The notes under the pieces were generated by a model. That model did not search any database. It was not told the origin of the DNA and was given only the letters and a program-made list of their open reading frames with translations. 54,569 bases of DNA. Source: Erysipelotrichaceae bacterium. GTDB lineage: Bacteria; Bacillota_I; Bacilli_A; Erysipelotrichales; Erysipelotrichaceae. Positions 35,980 to 43,558 of the stretch are shown here, piece after piece. The stretch spans positions 1 through 54,569 of the forward strand of contig JAFRZA010000047.1 of NCBI GenBank assembly GCA_017442805.1, written 5' to 3'. The position numbers and the translations under genes are program-made. The first letter of the stretch is position 1, and every line of letters starts with the position of its first letter.

Positions 35980-37071
35980 TTACTGACCGTAATATCCCAG
36001 GGTCTTCTGACCGTTGACGAACAGCAGTTCGTTGACCTCGTGGATGTTGTAGATGTGGTTGAGGAAGCAGTGCCTGATGATCTCATCCGCCAGGTTGGAA
36101 TGACCGATGCGGTAACCGGCTTTCTCCAGCAGTTCATTGGCCTCCTCCAGACTCAGTCTCAGAGCGATGGTCAGGGCAATGGCGGTATTGCGGGAAGGCT
36201 GGTAGTGCTCGTCGGAGCGGATCTTGGAGAACAGCTTGCGGTCGAGGTTGGCCCGGCGGTAGACGTCCGGGTCCAGCATTTCCTTCTCATCGATGATCTT
36301 CAGCAGGGCGGTAGTAAAGCTGTCGGCCGTTACCCGGAAATCAGGCGTCTGAGCAGCAGCACCGTCAGGAACAATGCCGACAGGGGCTGAGCCGAAGGCG
36401 GACAGCACGCTGCCGTCAGTAAGGAAGGACAGCGGTTCCTCTTCCGGTTCTTCATCAAAGTATCCGGCAGACTCGCCGTACTCTTTCTTCAAAAAGCCAA
36501 GCAGGCTCTCATGGCTCTGGGCCATCTTCCGGCGGGCGGATCCGCTGACCGGAGGGCTGAAAACCGTTTGTTCTCTTATTTCCTTCTGACGGTCCTTCAG
36601 ATAACCGGAAGGATCGTCGTAGATGACCAGCCGGACGTCCAGATCGCTGTTAAGCAGATAGTCGCCGATGGCCTCAACCGCGACGCGGAAGGCTTCATCC
36701 CGGGGATAGCCGTAGATGCCTGAAGAGATCAGCGGGAAGGCGACGCTTTCCAGCTGCAGCTGATCCGCGATCTTCAGCGCGCTGCGGTAGGCTGAGTAAA
36801 GATATTCTTCTTCGTGGTGACGGCCGTCCTGATACACCGGTCCGACAGTGTGAATGATGTAGCGGCAGAGATCCAGTCCGTCGGTATAGACGGCCTGTCC
36901 GGTCGGGCAGACACCGATCTCATCGCACAGGCTCTGCAGTCTTTCATAGCCGGCCGCCGCGAAAATGGCGCCGCATACCCCGCCGCCGGCCTGCAGGGCG
37001 CTGTTGGCGGCGTTGACGATGGCGTCGGTCTTCTGTCTGGTGATGTCACCCTGAACGATGGTCAGCGGCAT
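35980..37071 (-). CDS. Macro-domain ADP-ribose hydrolase-like protein with C-terminal helical (HTH-like) domain
   Basis: The 363-residue protein starts with a macro domain (about 1-165) with VQGDITRQKTDAIVNAANS, GGGVCGAIFAAAG and FPLISSGIYGYP, the ADP-ribose-binding loops of YmdB-like deacetylases. A linker (about 170-255, acidic) follows. The C-terminal domain (about 260-363) carries DRKLFSKIRSDEHYQPS and resembles an Xre-like helix-turn-helix unit; I have seen this pairing only by memory of family style. Its start overlaps the HAD gene by 10 bases. It may remove ADP-ribose or O-acetyl-ADP-ribose marks; the extra domain's partner is unknown. Confidence 0.88.
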   Translation of the reverse strand: MPLTIVQGDITRQKTDAIVNAANSALQAGGGVCGAIFAAAGYERLQSLCDEIGVCPTGQAVYTDGLDLCRYIIHTVGPVYQDGRHHEEEYLYSAYRSALKIADQLQLESVAFPLISSGIYGYPRDEAFRVAVEAIGDYLLNSDLDVRLVIYDDPSGYLKDRQKEIREQTVFSPPVSGSARRKMAQSHESLLGFLKKEYGESAGYFDEEPEEEPLSFLTDGSVLSAFGSAPVGIVPDGAAAQTPDFRVTADSFTTALLKIIDEKEMLDPDVYRRANLDRKLFSKIRSDEHYQPSRNTAIALTIALRLSLEEANELLEKAGYRIGHSNLADEIIRHCFLNHIYNIHEVNELLFVNGQKTLGYYGQ

Positions 37072-37712
37072 AACAGAAACCTCCTCAGTTCTTCAGCGTT
37101 GTCAGCGATAAAATCCGGCTGACAGGCTTCCAGCACTTCGCGGTCGCGGTAGCCCCAGCTGACGGCGACGGAGGTCACTCCGGCGTTACGGGCCGTGGCG
37201 ACGTCGACTTCGGAATCGCCGACATAGACGGCGTCTTCAGGTCTGACATTCAATAACTGCAGCGCTTCAAGGACGCTCTGGGGGTCAGGTTTCCTCTTGA
37301 CGTTTTCCCGTTCACCCAGTCCCACGTCCATCATATTGCCGAAATAGTGCTCACTGATGCGCCCGACGGCGCTGTGGATCTTGTTGGTTACGATGGCGTT
37401 TTTCACGCCGCTTTCCTTCAGCTGCCTGACCAGTTCGACGATGCCTTCATAGGGCACGGTCTTATCCATGCAGTGGGGCAGGTAGTATTCGCTGAAGTCC
37501 CGGCGGATCTGCGGCAGCTTCTCATTGTCGGCGCCCGCAGGAACCGAGAGCGCGAAAAGACGGCCGATGCCGTTGCCGATGCGCTGACGTGTCTGTTCCC
37601 TGTTAATGGGCTGATAGCCGTTTTTGATCAGGGCATGATTGCTGGCGTCCTGCAGATCCTCAAGGGTATACAGCAGGGTGCCGTCCAGGTCCCAAATTAC
37701 TGCTTTGAACAT
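37062..37712 (-). CDS. HAD-family hydrolase, phosphoglycolate phosphatase-like
   Basis: The 216-residue cytoplasmic phosphatase has motif I DLDGTL (D8, D10), motif II in IVTNK, the lysine motif KPDP and motif IV VGDSEVDV. A cap domain between about 15 and 85 places it in the Gph/PpaX subfamily. The ATG at 37712 has GGCGGTGA 5 bases upstream; the ATG at 37730 lies too close to the TGGTATAAT promoter. It is the first gene of the HAD/macro/VWA unit. Substrate may be phosphoglycolate, pyrophosphate or another small phosphate ester. Confidence 0.92.
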   Translation of the reverse strand: MFKAVIWDLDGTLLYTLEDLQDASNHALIKNGYQPINREQTRQRIGNGIGRLFALSVPAGADNEKLPQIRRDFSEYYLPHCMDKTVPYEGIVELVRQLKESGVKNAIVTNKIHSAVGRISEHYFGNMMDVGLGERENVKRKPDPQSVLEALQLLNVRPEDAVYVGDSEVDVATARNAGVTSVAVSWGYRDREVLEACQPDFIADNAEELRRFLLCR

Positions 37713-37728
37713 GTTTATCACCGCCTTC

Positions 37729-37737
37729 ATTATACCA
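37729..37737 (-). promoter_or_regulatory. Extended -10 promoter of the HAD/macro/VWA unit
   Basis: The minus strand reads TGGTATAAT at 37737-37729, 17 bases before the ATG at 37712. This predicts a leader of about ten bases holding only the ribosome binding site. Confidence 0.6.
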
Positions 37738-37786
37738 TACCTAACCCTGCCGGCTTTGTGCTAAAATAGAAACGGAGGATAATAAT

Positions 37787-38188
37787 ATGAAAAAACTGTT
37801 CAATGAATTCAAGGAATTTGCCATTCAGGGCAATGTTCTGGATATGGCTGTTGGTACCATGATCGGCGGCGCCTTCGGTAAGATCGTCACCTCTCTGGTA
37901 AATGACATCCTCACACCGCTGCTCTCCCTGTTACTGGGAAACATCGACCTTTCCGGCCTGTCAACTGACGTTACCGTCGGTGAGACGACCATCAGCGTTA
38001 CCTGGGGCGTCTTCATGCAGAATGTCGTGGACTTCCTGATCATGGCTGTCTGCATCTTCGCCTTCGTCAAGTTCTTCACTTCCCTGAAGAAGAAGCCGGC
38101 CGAAGAACCCGAAGAACCCAAGGAACCCGAGCTTTCCGCTGAAGCCAAGCTGCTGACGGAAATCAAGGAACTGCTGGAAAAGAAATAA
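37787..38188 (+). CDS. mscL: Large-conductance mechanosensitive channel
   Basis: The 133-residue membrane protein forms the homopentameric emergency valve that opens on hypo-osmotic shock. The family start MKKLFNEFKEFAIQGNVLDM is followed by helix 1 (AVGTMIGGAFGKIVTSLV, about 21-40), a short outer loop, helix 2 (about 75-95) and a cytoplasmic helix. A run rich in E, P and K (about 104-117) lies before the final helix. GGAGG stands 8 bases before the ATG. It is a single-gene unit followed by a terminator. Confidence 0.97.
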   Translation: MKKLFNEFKEFAIQGNVLDMAVGTMIGGAFGKIVTSLVNDILTPLLSLLLGNIDLSGLSTDVTVGETTISVTWGVFMQNVVDFLIMAVCIFAFVKFFTSLKKKPAEEPEEPKEPELSAEAKLLTEIKELLEKK

Positions 38189-38210
38189 CACTGTAATCCA
38201 TTACAAGACC

Positions 38211-38237
38211 AAAGGGACCGTAAAGGTCCCTTTTCCT
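38211..38237 (+). terminator. Terminator of mscL
   Basis: AAAGGGACC (38211-38219) pairs with GGTCCCTTT (38225-38233) and ends in TTTTCC. A small palindrome, TGTAAT-CC-ATTACA, lies just before it at 38192-38205. Confidence 0.85.
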
Positions 38238-38249
38238 GTGTCACACGGG

Positions 38250-38387
38250 CATTTTGAAGACAGTTTCAATCTGTTGATGCCGGAAAAATCATGCATCAGC
38301 GCGCCGATGGAATCACCGGTATTCCGATAGGTACCGTTAATGAACAGAAGATTGCTACCGTCATCATAAGGCTGCCCCTCGCTGCTA
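38250..38387 (-). pseudogene. Remnant of an Rpn/PD-(D/E)XK-transposase-like protein
   Basis: A minus-strand reading frame without its own start, beginning inside the stop region of the cyclase gene, encodes PYDDGSNLLFINGTYRNTGD followed by SIGALMHDFSG. This closely resembles the C-terminal landmark of Rpn-family recombination-promoting nucleases and their transposase-like relatives (a VNGxYR segment followed by LMHDF). After that the similarity fades. No upstream nuclease core is present, so this is a decayed 3' fragment filling the gap between mscL and the cyclase. The identification rests on remembered family patterns. Confidence 0.55.
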
Positions 38388-38942
38388 TTCGGTTTTCATG
38401 ATCACCCGGCAGGGCAGTCCGCTTAATCCCCGGCAGTTCAGCGGAAAAGTATAAACCGTTCCCTTCTTGCCGGCAACCTCCTTAAGATTACAGAGGTTTT
38501 CAATGATGAAGGTTCCGTGATCAGCGCAGTACTGATCCATCGGTGTATGCTCACCGTGCCTTCTTGCTCCGGCAAAGTCCAGACCAATCAGTGAAACACC
38601 GCGTTCCACCAGTTTTTCCATCAGGCTGACGGAAATCCGGGGATGCTCATGACGGTATTGCTCACAGCCGTAACCGGCCTGCTCGATGAAGCCGGTCGCA
38701 AAGCCGACAAACATTCCCTCCCTGACCAGGGAAAGGTCGATGTCGCTTTCGTCAATGTCGCGATCTGTTACCGCCGGCACGTCGAAGATGACTGCTTCCC
38801 TTTCCACATATTCGATCGGAAAGCTTTTGTCCATGACGTCAAAGTGGGTACCGAAATGACCGTTGATTCGCAGTTTCTCCTGTCCGGCGGGGCTGATCAG
38901 ATCATCGCGGCTGATCGGCAGGGTAAGATCATGAAGAGTCAT
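38385..38942 (-). CDS. Cyclase-family protein (kynurenine formamidase-like)
   Basis: The 185-residue cytoplasmic protein belongs to the metal-dependent cyclase/formamidase family. The metal motif HxGTHxD appears as HFGTHFD (about 29-35), and a later DFAGARRHGEHTP segment corresponds to the second conserved histidine region. It is shorter than typical formamidases (about 210). A TAG stop ends it at the Rpn-like remnant. It follows the TerD-type gene after 12 bases and is probably cotranscribed. Substrate unknown. Confidence 0.88.
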   Translation of the reverse strand: MTLHDLTLPISRDDLISPAGQEKLRINGHFGTHFDVMDKSFPIEYVEREAVIFDVPAVTDRDIDESDIDLSLVREGMFVGFATGFIEQAGYGCEQYRHEHPRISVSLMEKLVERGVSLIGLDFAGARRHGEHTPMDQYCADHGTFIIENLCNLKEVAGKKGTVYTFPLNCRGLSGLPCRVIMKTE

Positions 38943-38954
38943 GATGTATGCTTT

Positions 38955-40937
38955 CTACTTCTCAATGAAGAAGTCATTGTCGATCAGGCTGATCTCGTTT
39001 TCGCCTTCCGGTTTCTCCATGACCAGCACCACGTCGCACTCTTCCCGGCTCTGTACCCTTTCAGCTCCCTGGGCTTTCAGCAGCATCTCCAGATAACTTT
39101 CCAGGTTCAGCAGTGAAGTGGTATGATTCCTGACCGAATAGGCGCCATCCAGCCACTGGCGCTCGCTCTGAGTGCCGTCCAGACACAGATAGCGCTTTGG
39201 CGCATTGACATAGCCGTAATTGATGGTTCTGGTCTTCGTGCGGATGTCATTATAGAAGAAACAGTTCTTGGGGTCGTAGAGCCTGACTCTGGTGCCGATC
39301 TTCTTAACAGCCATTAAGCCGATAAAGCACTTGTCAATCTGGTCAAAGGTATCACGGCCGGTGAACAGGTTGATGTTGAACTGAATCTCGCTGATTTTGG
39401 AGTTCAGTTTCAGATCGATGTATTCAGCGGCATCGCTGTGAGTGATGTCGCCGCTGTGAACACAGATGCCATTCTTGAAATCAGCGTTCCAGCCGATTTC
39501 CAGGACCTGATGGTCTTTCGTGGTGCCGGAAGCGTGCAGGTCCAGGTCTACTCTGTTTCTGTCATTCCAGTAGACGAAGAAACGGATGTAGTCAACGCCT
39601 TCGGGAATCCGATAGGCCAAACCGTTGCGGACATAGCCGGCTTCATCTCCCTTGGCCAGCAGCATCGAATGCCCCAGATCCAGACGGCCTTCGTCAACGA
39701 AGACCTTCTTTCCGGCCAGCGGTGTTTCCAGCGTCTCCAGTTTGCGGGCCAGAACATCCCGGAGCACCTCATAGGTCTTCAGTTTCTCGACGCTTCTGCC
39801 CATCTGGGTAGCCGCGAAAATCAGGGTGCGGGTGGAAAGTTCTCCGGCTCTTTCCAGCAGTCTTTCCCGGATGTCCTTCTGATCCAGACCGAGGCTTAAG
39901 AGCCAGTTGGTCCACCGTAATAACATGCCCGGACGCTGAGCGATGAAATCCAGGACGCCTTCCTGGCCTTTGGCGAGCATCGCCTTGACCTGGCCTTCCC
40001 AGGAAGTCAGTTCACCGTTACGCAGCGCTCTGACGACTTCCTTATGGCCTTCGGAGCGGGAGAAGCGGTTATAGGAAAGGTATTCCAGAACCTTGACGGT
40101 CCTTCTGGCTTTCTTGTTGCTCAGAATGACGTTGGCTTTCCAGTCGTCCACCGGGTAGCTTTCGATCAGACTGACCAGGCGGTTCTTCTGAGCTGAGGTA
40201 AAGTGATAATTGTTATGGGTAAGGACATAGTCCAGGCACTTCAGCACGTCGCCGGTATGCTGGCAGAGGGATGAAGCGGCCTTTTGAAAGGCTTCATTGT
40301 TTTTCAGCTGGAAGAGTTCATAAAAGACCGGCATCATGTTCTGCTTGAAGGGAATGTCATATTCCAGAGCGGCAGCGTCAAGCTGCGGCAGCGCTTCGCG
40401 GATGATTTCCAGTTCCTGAGCGGTCAGCCTTTCGGCCTTCTTCAGCAGTCTTTCAACCGGAAGACGGTAAGCGTCTTCATAAGCGATCAGCTCAATGGTC
40501 TTTGCCTTCAGCAGGGCATCATCGCTTTCGGTTTTCTCCGTATCTTCCACCTGAGGCATCCAGCCTTTCTTTACTTCGTAATCCTGTCCGAAAAATCCGG
40601 CCAGCTGCTCGACGCCGTAGGTGCTCAGGTAGTGAGTAAGCTGATGGAAGCGGAACTGGGCTTCATCCATGTTCATTACCTGGCTGGGAAAGTCAGGGTA
40701 CATCGGCTTGGCGGAAACATCGGGGATCAGATCACGGAAACCGGCATAAAAACTCTCCAGAGAGTCCGAGCCGGCCAGCTGGGCAATGCCCTGAGCGCTG
40801 AGACTGTAGCCGAGATTCTGCAGTTCGGCGTTGACGGTAACGGCTTTCTGCAGCCTTTCGTCAGTCAGCTTATGACCCGGTTTCTCATAAACCGCCAGCC
40901 GGAGCTGTTCCAGAAGATTCTTACGATACTGAGACAT
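38955..40937 (-). CDS. Large helical-repeat protein with C-terminal TerD-like domain
   Basis: The 660-residue cytoplasmic protein has two parts. Residues 1 to about 430 are predicted helical throughout, resembling the alpha-helical region of the MXAN_6230/SCO0854-type Ter-associated proteins. From about 450 a TerD-like beta-sandwich follows, with YIRFFVYWNDRNRVDLDLHA, VHSGDITHSDAAEYIDL and KCFIGLMAVK. In TerD proteins the DLDL aspartates bind calcium. Ter systems respond to tellurite, phage and other stress. The ATG at 40937 has GGAGG 8 bases upstream; an ATG at 40952 is less likely. Its leader lies just downstream of a structured RNA. Confidence 0.82.
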   Translation of the reverse strand: MSQYRKNLLEQLRLAVYEKPGHKLTDERLQKAVTVNAELQNLGYSLSAQGIAQLAGSDSLESFYAGFRDLIPDVSAKPMYPDFPSQVMNMDEAQFRFHQLTHYLSTYGVEQLAGFFGQDYEVKKGWMPQVEDTEKTESDDALLKAKTIELIAYEDAYRLPVERLLKKAERLTAQELEIIREALPQLDAAALEYDIPFKQNMMPVFYELFQLKNNEAFQKAASSLCQHTGDVLKCLDYVLTHNNYHFTSAQKNRLVSLIESYPVDDWKANVILSNKKARRTVKVLEYLSYNRFSRSEGHKEVVRALRNGELTSWEGQVKAMLAKGQEGVLDFIAQRPGMLLRWTNWLLSLGLDQKDIRERLLERAGELSTRTLIFAATQMGRSVEKLKTYEVLRDVLARKLETLETPLAGKKVFVDEGRLDLGHSMLLAKGDEAGYVRNGLAYRIPEGVDYIRFFVYWNDRNRVDLDLHASGTTKDHQVLEIGWNADFKNGICVHSGDITHSDAAEYIDLKLNSKISEIQFNINLFTGRDTFDQIDKCFIGLMAVKKIGTRVRLYDPKNCFFYNDIRTKTRTINYGYVNAPKRYLCLDGTQSERQWLDGAYSVRNHTTSLLNLESYLEMLLKAQGAERVQSREECDVVLVMEKPEGENEISLIDNDFFIEK

Positions 40938-40986
40938 GTTCATAACCTCCATTCTATGTTTCTGACCCGGATGAGCGTCTTAAGTC

Positions 40987-41187
40987 AAAAAATGAGCCCG
41001 ACTGCGTTCAAGCTTGCTTTCATGTCCCGATTTTCCATTGTTAAAAGGAGGCTTGGCTCGGTGATTCGAACACCTTTGGGACATAAAAACGTCAGGCCCG
41101 GCGAAGACTAGGTGTTACCTGAATACCCGGGGCCGAAACAGCCCCGGAAACCTAAAAGGAAGGTAACAGACGCAGTGCACGTCTTCC
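40987..41187 (-). ncRNA. Candidate structured noncoding RNA, family not identified
   Basis: The 367-base stretch between the TerD-type gene and the phosphatase gene holds no protein gene but is rich in pairing. On the minus strand a strong promoter is followed by about 200 bases ending in T6 (40992-40987). Paired arms, in plus-strand coordinates, are 41181-41186 with 41103-41108, 41161-41167 with 41114-41120, 41127-41133 with 41141-41147, 41022-41028 with 41078-41084, and 41060-41063 with 41071-41074. The last has a TTCGAAT loop like a tRNA T-loop. A further pair, 41170-41176 with 41001-41007, crosses the first, which predicts a pseudoknot or a switch. It does not show the hallmarks of SRP, RNase P, tmRNA or a 6S long hairpin. 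Confidence 0.6.
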
Positions 41188-41193
41188 GGCTTC

Positions 41194-41223
41194 ATTATAA
41201 CCGATGACGTGCTTTTCTGTTAA
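41194..41223 (-). promoter_or_regulatory. Promoter of the structured RNA
   Basis: The minus strand has TTAACA (41223-41218) and TATAAT (41199-41194) with an 18-base spacer, one of the closest matches to consensus in the window. It predicts a transcription start near 41187. Confidence 0.7.
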
Positions 41224-41245
41224 GCAAAATCGGCTGTTTCATTTA

Positions 41246-41254
41246 TGGTATAAT
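41246..41254 (+). promoter_or_regulatory. Extended -10 promoter of the phosphatase gene
   Basis: TGGTATAAT (41246-41254) lies about 50 bases before the ATG at 41305. It diverges from the structured-RNA promoter. Confidence 0.6.
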
Positions 41255-41304
41255 AAACTAAACATATATGGGCATTTAGCGGATGAAGAAGGAGAAGCGG
41301 TCCG

Positions 41305-43461
41305 ATGAATCAGGATAATAAAAACACAAATTCACTGAGGAAAAAGATATCCCGGATGATGATCACCGCCGTGGTCGGCACGCTGTTAGTCGCGGGCGTT
41401 TTCACGGCGCTGTCCGTGACGAGCGTTTCCCGGGGCCTGCTTAAGGCCAACGAGCAGATGAGCGAGATCTCCGAGGAGATCTCTTCCAATTCCATGAAGA
41501 CGGTCACGGCCGTCAACATGCTGGAACTGGTAAAGGACAAGTCACAGCTGGTTGACGAGGTTTTCCGGGATTTCCTGCAGGCCGTCACCACCGCTGCCGA
41601 CGTTGCCCAGCAGATCTACGATCATCCTTCCGATTACCCGGCCCGGAACGTTCCGCTGCCTGACGCCGCCAAAGACGGCAGTCTGGCCATCCAGCTGCTG
41701 CTGGCTCCCGGTGTCGACCGCAATAACGCCGCTGTCAAGAAGGAAATCCGGCTGATCGGCAACATTCAGGATACCCTGATGGCCATCAACACCAATCTTG
41801 ATTCCATGGCCTCCAACTACATCGCCACCGCTTCCGGCTTCATGGTTCAGGCTGACTACATCTCCGCCAGCAAGTTCGACGCCACCGGCAGTCTGATGCC
41901 CCTGGAAGCCCGTCAGAGGCCCTGGTACCAGGGAGCCGTAAGTACCCGGCAGCCCTACTTCACTGAAGTCACCAAGGACGCCCATTCCGATCGCTTGGGC
42001 ATCATGTGTGGCGTACCGGTCTTCCGGGGCGATGAAGTCATCGCCGTTTCCGGAGCCGGCATGTACCTCGACCGCATCGAAGACATCATTCAGAGTGCTG
42101 ACCTCAACAGCTACGGCAACGCCATCATCATAAACCAGAACCGCGAGGTGCTCTTTTCCACCTTTACTCAGGGTACCCTGACCACCATCGCCGAAGCCGG
42201 CGCCGGCAGCACGCTCAACGAAGCTCTGCTGGTCGTCGCCGCCAAGACCATGAAAGGCGAAAGTGGCGTGCAGACCGTGGAGATCGACGGCGTCATGAAC
42301 TATGTGGCCTACGCCAAGATGGACACCGTGGGTTGGGCCTTCTTCATCATCGTTCCCAAGGCGACCGTCGAGTCACCGACCACGCAGATGACCGAAAGCC
42401 TCAGCGAAATCAGGGAGAAGGCCGGCATTGAAGCCCGCAACCGCCTGCTTGACACCATCGCCATCATGGCCATGTTATTGGGGGCGGCGGTCATCGGCGC
42501 GATCGCCATCTCAATGAGACTGTCCAGCCGCATCGTTGAGCCGATCCAGAAGCTGACCGAAGAGGTTTCCGCCGTTCAGGGAGACAACCTGGACTTCAAG
42601 TGGGACCTGGATACCGGCGACGAGATCCAGCAGCTGGCCACCTCCTTCCAGTCCCTGACGGAAAGGATGAAGACCTACATTGACGACATCCAGAAGATCA
42701 CTGCCGACAAGGAGAGGATCGTTACCGAGCTTTCCCTGGCCAGGCAGATCCAGACATCGATGCTGCCGTGCATCTTCCCGCCCTATCCGGAGAGAAACGA
42801 ATTTGACATCTACGCCCTGATGAACCCGGCCCGGGAGATCGGCGGCGACTTCTATGACCTCTTCCTCATTGACGAGGACCATCTGGCCCTGGTGATCGCC
42901 GACGTCAGCGGCAAGGGCATCCCCGCCGCATTGTTCATGATGATCTCCAAGACCATCCTGCAGAACTGCGCCATGCTGGGCAAGTCTCCCGGCGAGATCC
43001 TGACCCTGACCAACGAAGCCCTGTGCAACAACAACGAGGCTGAGATGTTCATCACTGCCTGGATCGGCATTCTGGAGATCAGCACCGGCATTCTGACCTG
43101 CGCCAACGCCGGCCACGAATACCCGTTCATCCGCCGCGGCGACAGGTTCGAGATGATCAAGGACAAGCACGGCTTCATCATCGGCGGCCTGCGTGACATG
43201 AGCTATCAGGAATACACCCTGCAGCTTCAGCCGGGCGACACCATCTTCGTCTATACCGACGGCGTTCCGGAAACCCATGATCCGGATCAGCAGATGTTCG
43301 GTATGGAAAAACTGGAAGAAGTCATCAACGAAAATCCGGACGATGACTGCCGTCAGATCATCGACCGCGTCTGGAACGCCGTGGAAGACTTCTCCAGAGA
43401 GGCGCCGCAGTTTGACGACGTCACGATGCTGTGCGTCAGATATCTGGGCCCGACCAAATAA
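41305..43461 (+). CDS. Membrane-bound SpoIIE/RsbU-type serine phosphatase with sensor and HAMP domains
   Basis: The 718-residue protein has a membrane helix (about 17-40), an outer Cache-like sensor (about 55-350, with RPWYQGAVSTRQPYFTEV), a second helix (about 375-400), a HAMP linker (RLSSRIVEPIQKLTEEV) and a coiled region. A PP2C-type SpoIIE domain ends it, with ARQIQTSMLP, GGDFYDLF, ADVSGKGIPAAL, VYTDGVPET and FDDVTML. These phosphatases dephosphorylate anti-sigma-factor antagonists and activate stress sigma factors, but no such partner is encoded nearby. The outer sensor probably binds a small ligand. Confidence 0.95.
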   Translation: MNQDNKNTNSLRKKISRMMITAVVGTLLVAGVFTALSVTSVSRGLLKANEQMSEISEEISSNSMKTVTAVNMLELVKDKSQLVDEVFRDFLQAVTTAADVAQQIYDHPSDYPARNVPLPDAAKDGSLAIQLLLAPGVDRNNAAVKKEIRLIGNIQDTLMAINTNLDSMASNYIATASGFMVQADYISASKFDATGSLMPLEARQRPWYQGAVSTRQPYFTEVTKDAHSDRLGIMCGVPVFRGDEVIAVSGAGMYLDRIEDIIQSADLNSYGNAIIINQNREVLFSTFTQGTLTTIAEAGAGSTLNEALLVVAAKTMKGESGVQTVEIDGVMNYVAYAKMDTVGWAFFIIVPKATVESPTTQMTESLSEIREKAGIEARNRLLDTIAIMAMLLGAAVIGAIAISMRLSSRIVEPIQKLTEEVSAVQGDNLDFKWDLDTGDEIQQLATSFQSLTERMKTYIDDIQKITADKERIVTELSLARQIQTSMLPCIFPPYPERNEFDIYALMNPAREIGGDFYDLFLIDEDHLALVIADVSGKGIPAALFMMISKTILQNCAMLGKSPGEILTLTNEALCNNNEAEMFITAWIGILEISTGILTCANAGHEYPFIRRGDRFEMIKDKHGFIIGGLRDMSYQEYTLQLQPGDTIFVYTDGVPETHDPDQQMFGMEKLEEVINENPDDDCRQIIDRVWNAVEDFSREAPQFDDVTMLCVRYLGPTK

Positions 43462-43475
43462 GGCAGACACGAAAA

Positions 43476-43498
43476 CAAGGATGCTGAAACGCATCCTT
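43476..43498 (+). terminator. First hairpin after the phosphatase gene
   Basis: AAGGATGC (43477-43484) pairs with GCATCCTT (43491-43498), with TTG after it. Confidence 0.6.
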
Positions 43499-43513
43499 TG
43501 CTTTCCCACATGA

Positions 43514-43538
43514 AAACCGGGTGAGGCTCACCCGGTTT
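43514..43538. terminator. Bidirectional terminator before the phosphoglucomutase gene end
   Basis: AAACCGGGTGA (43514-43524) pairs with TCACCCGGTTT (43528-43538), with T-rich bases on both outer sides; it should end phosphoglucomutase transcription on the minus strand. Confidence 0.85.
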
Positions 43539-43558
43539 CTTCATATCAGCTTATGGAT

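Noticed and set aside
35901..36137. Longer N-terminus of the VWA protein
   Set aside because: Translation here is the shifted frame of the macro-domain gene (S/T/R-rich), and a strong ribosome binding site precedes 35900.
41060..41074. A tRNA gene around the TTCGAAT hairpin
   Set aside because: No acceptor, D or anticodon arms can be built around it on either strand.
40987..41187. Calling the RNA 6S, SRP, RNase P or tmRNA
   Set aside because: No single long hairpin with a central bubble, no SRP tetraloop region, no RNase P core motifs and no tag reading frame with a tRNA-like end were found.
42511..43509. 332-codon minus-strand open frame inside the phosphatase gene
   Set aside because: Low-complexity composition rich in V, D, G and H, with no ribosome binding site; it is the antisense shadow of a well-supported gene.
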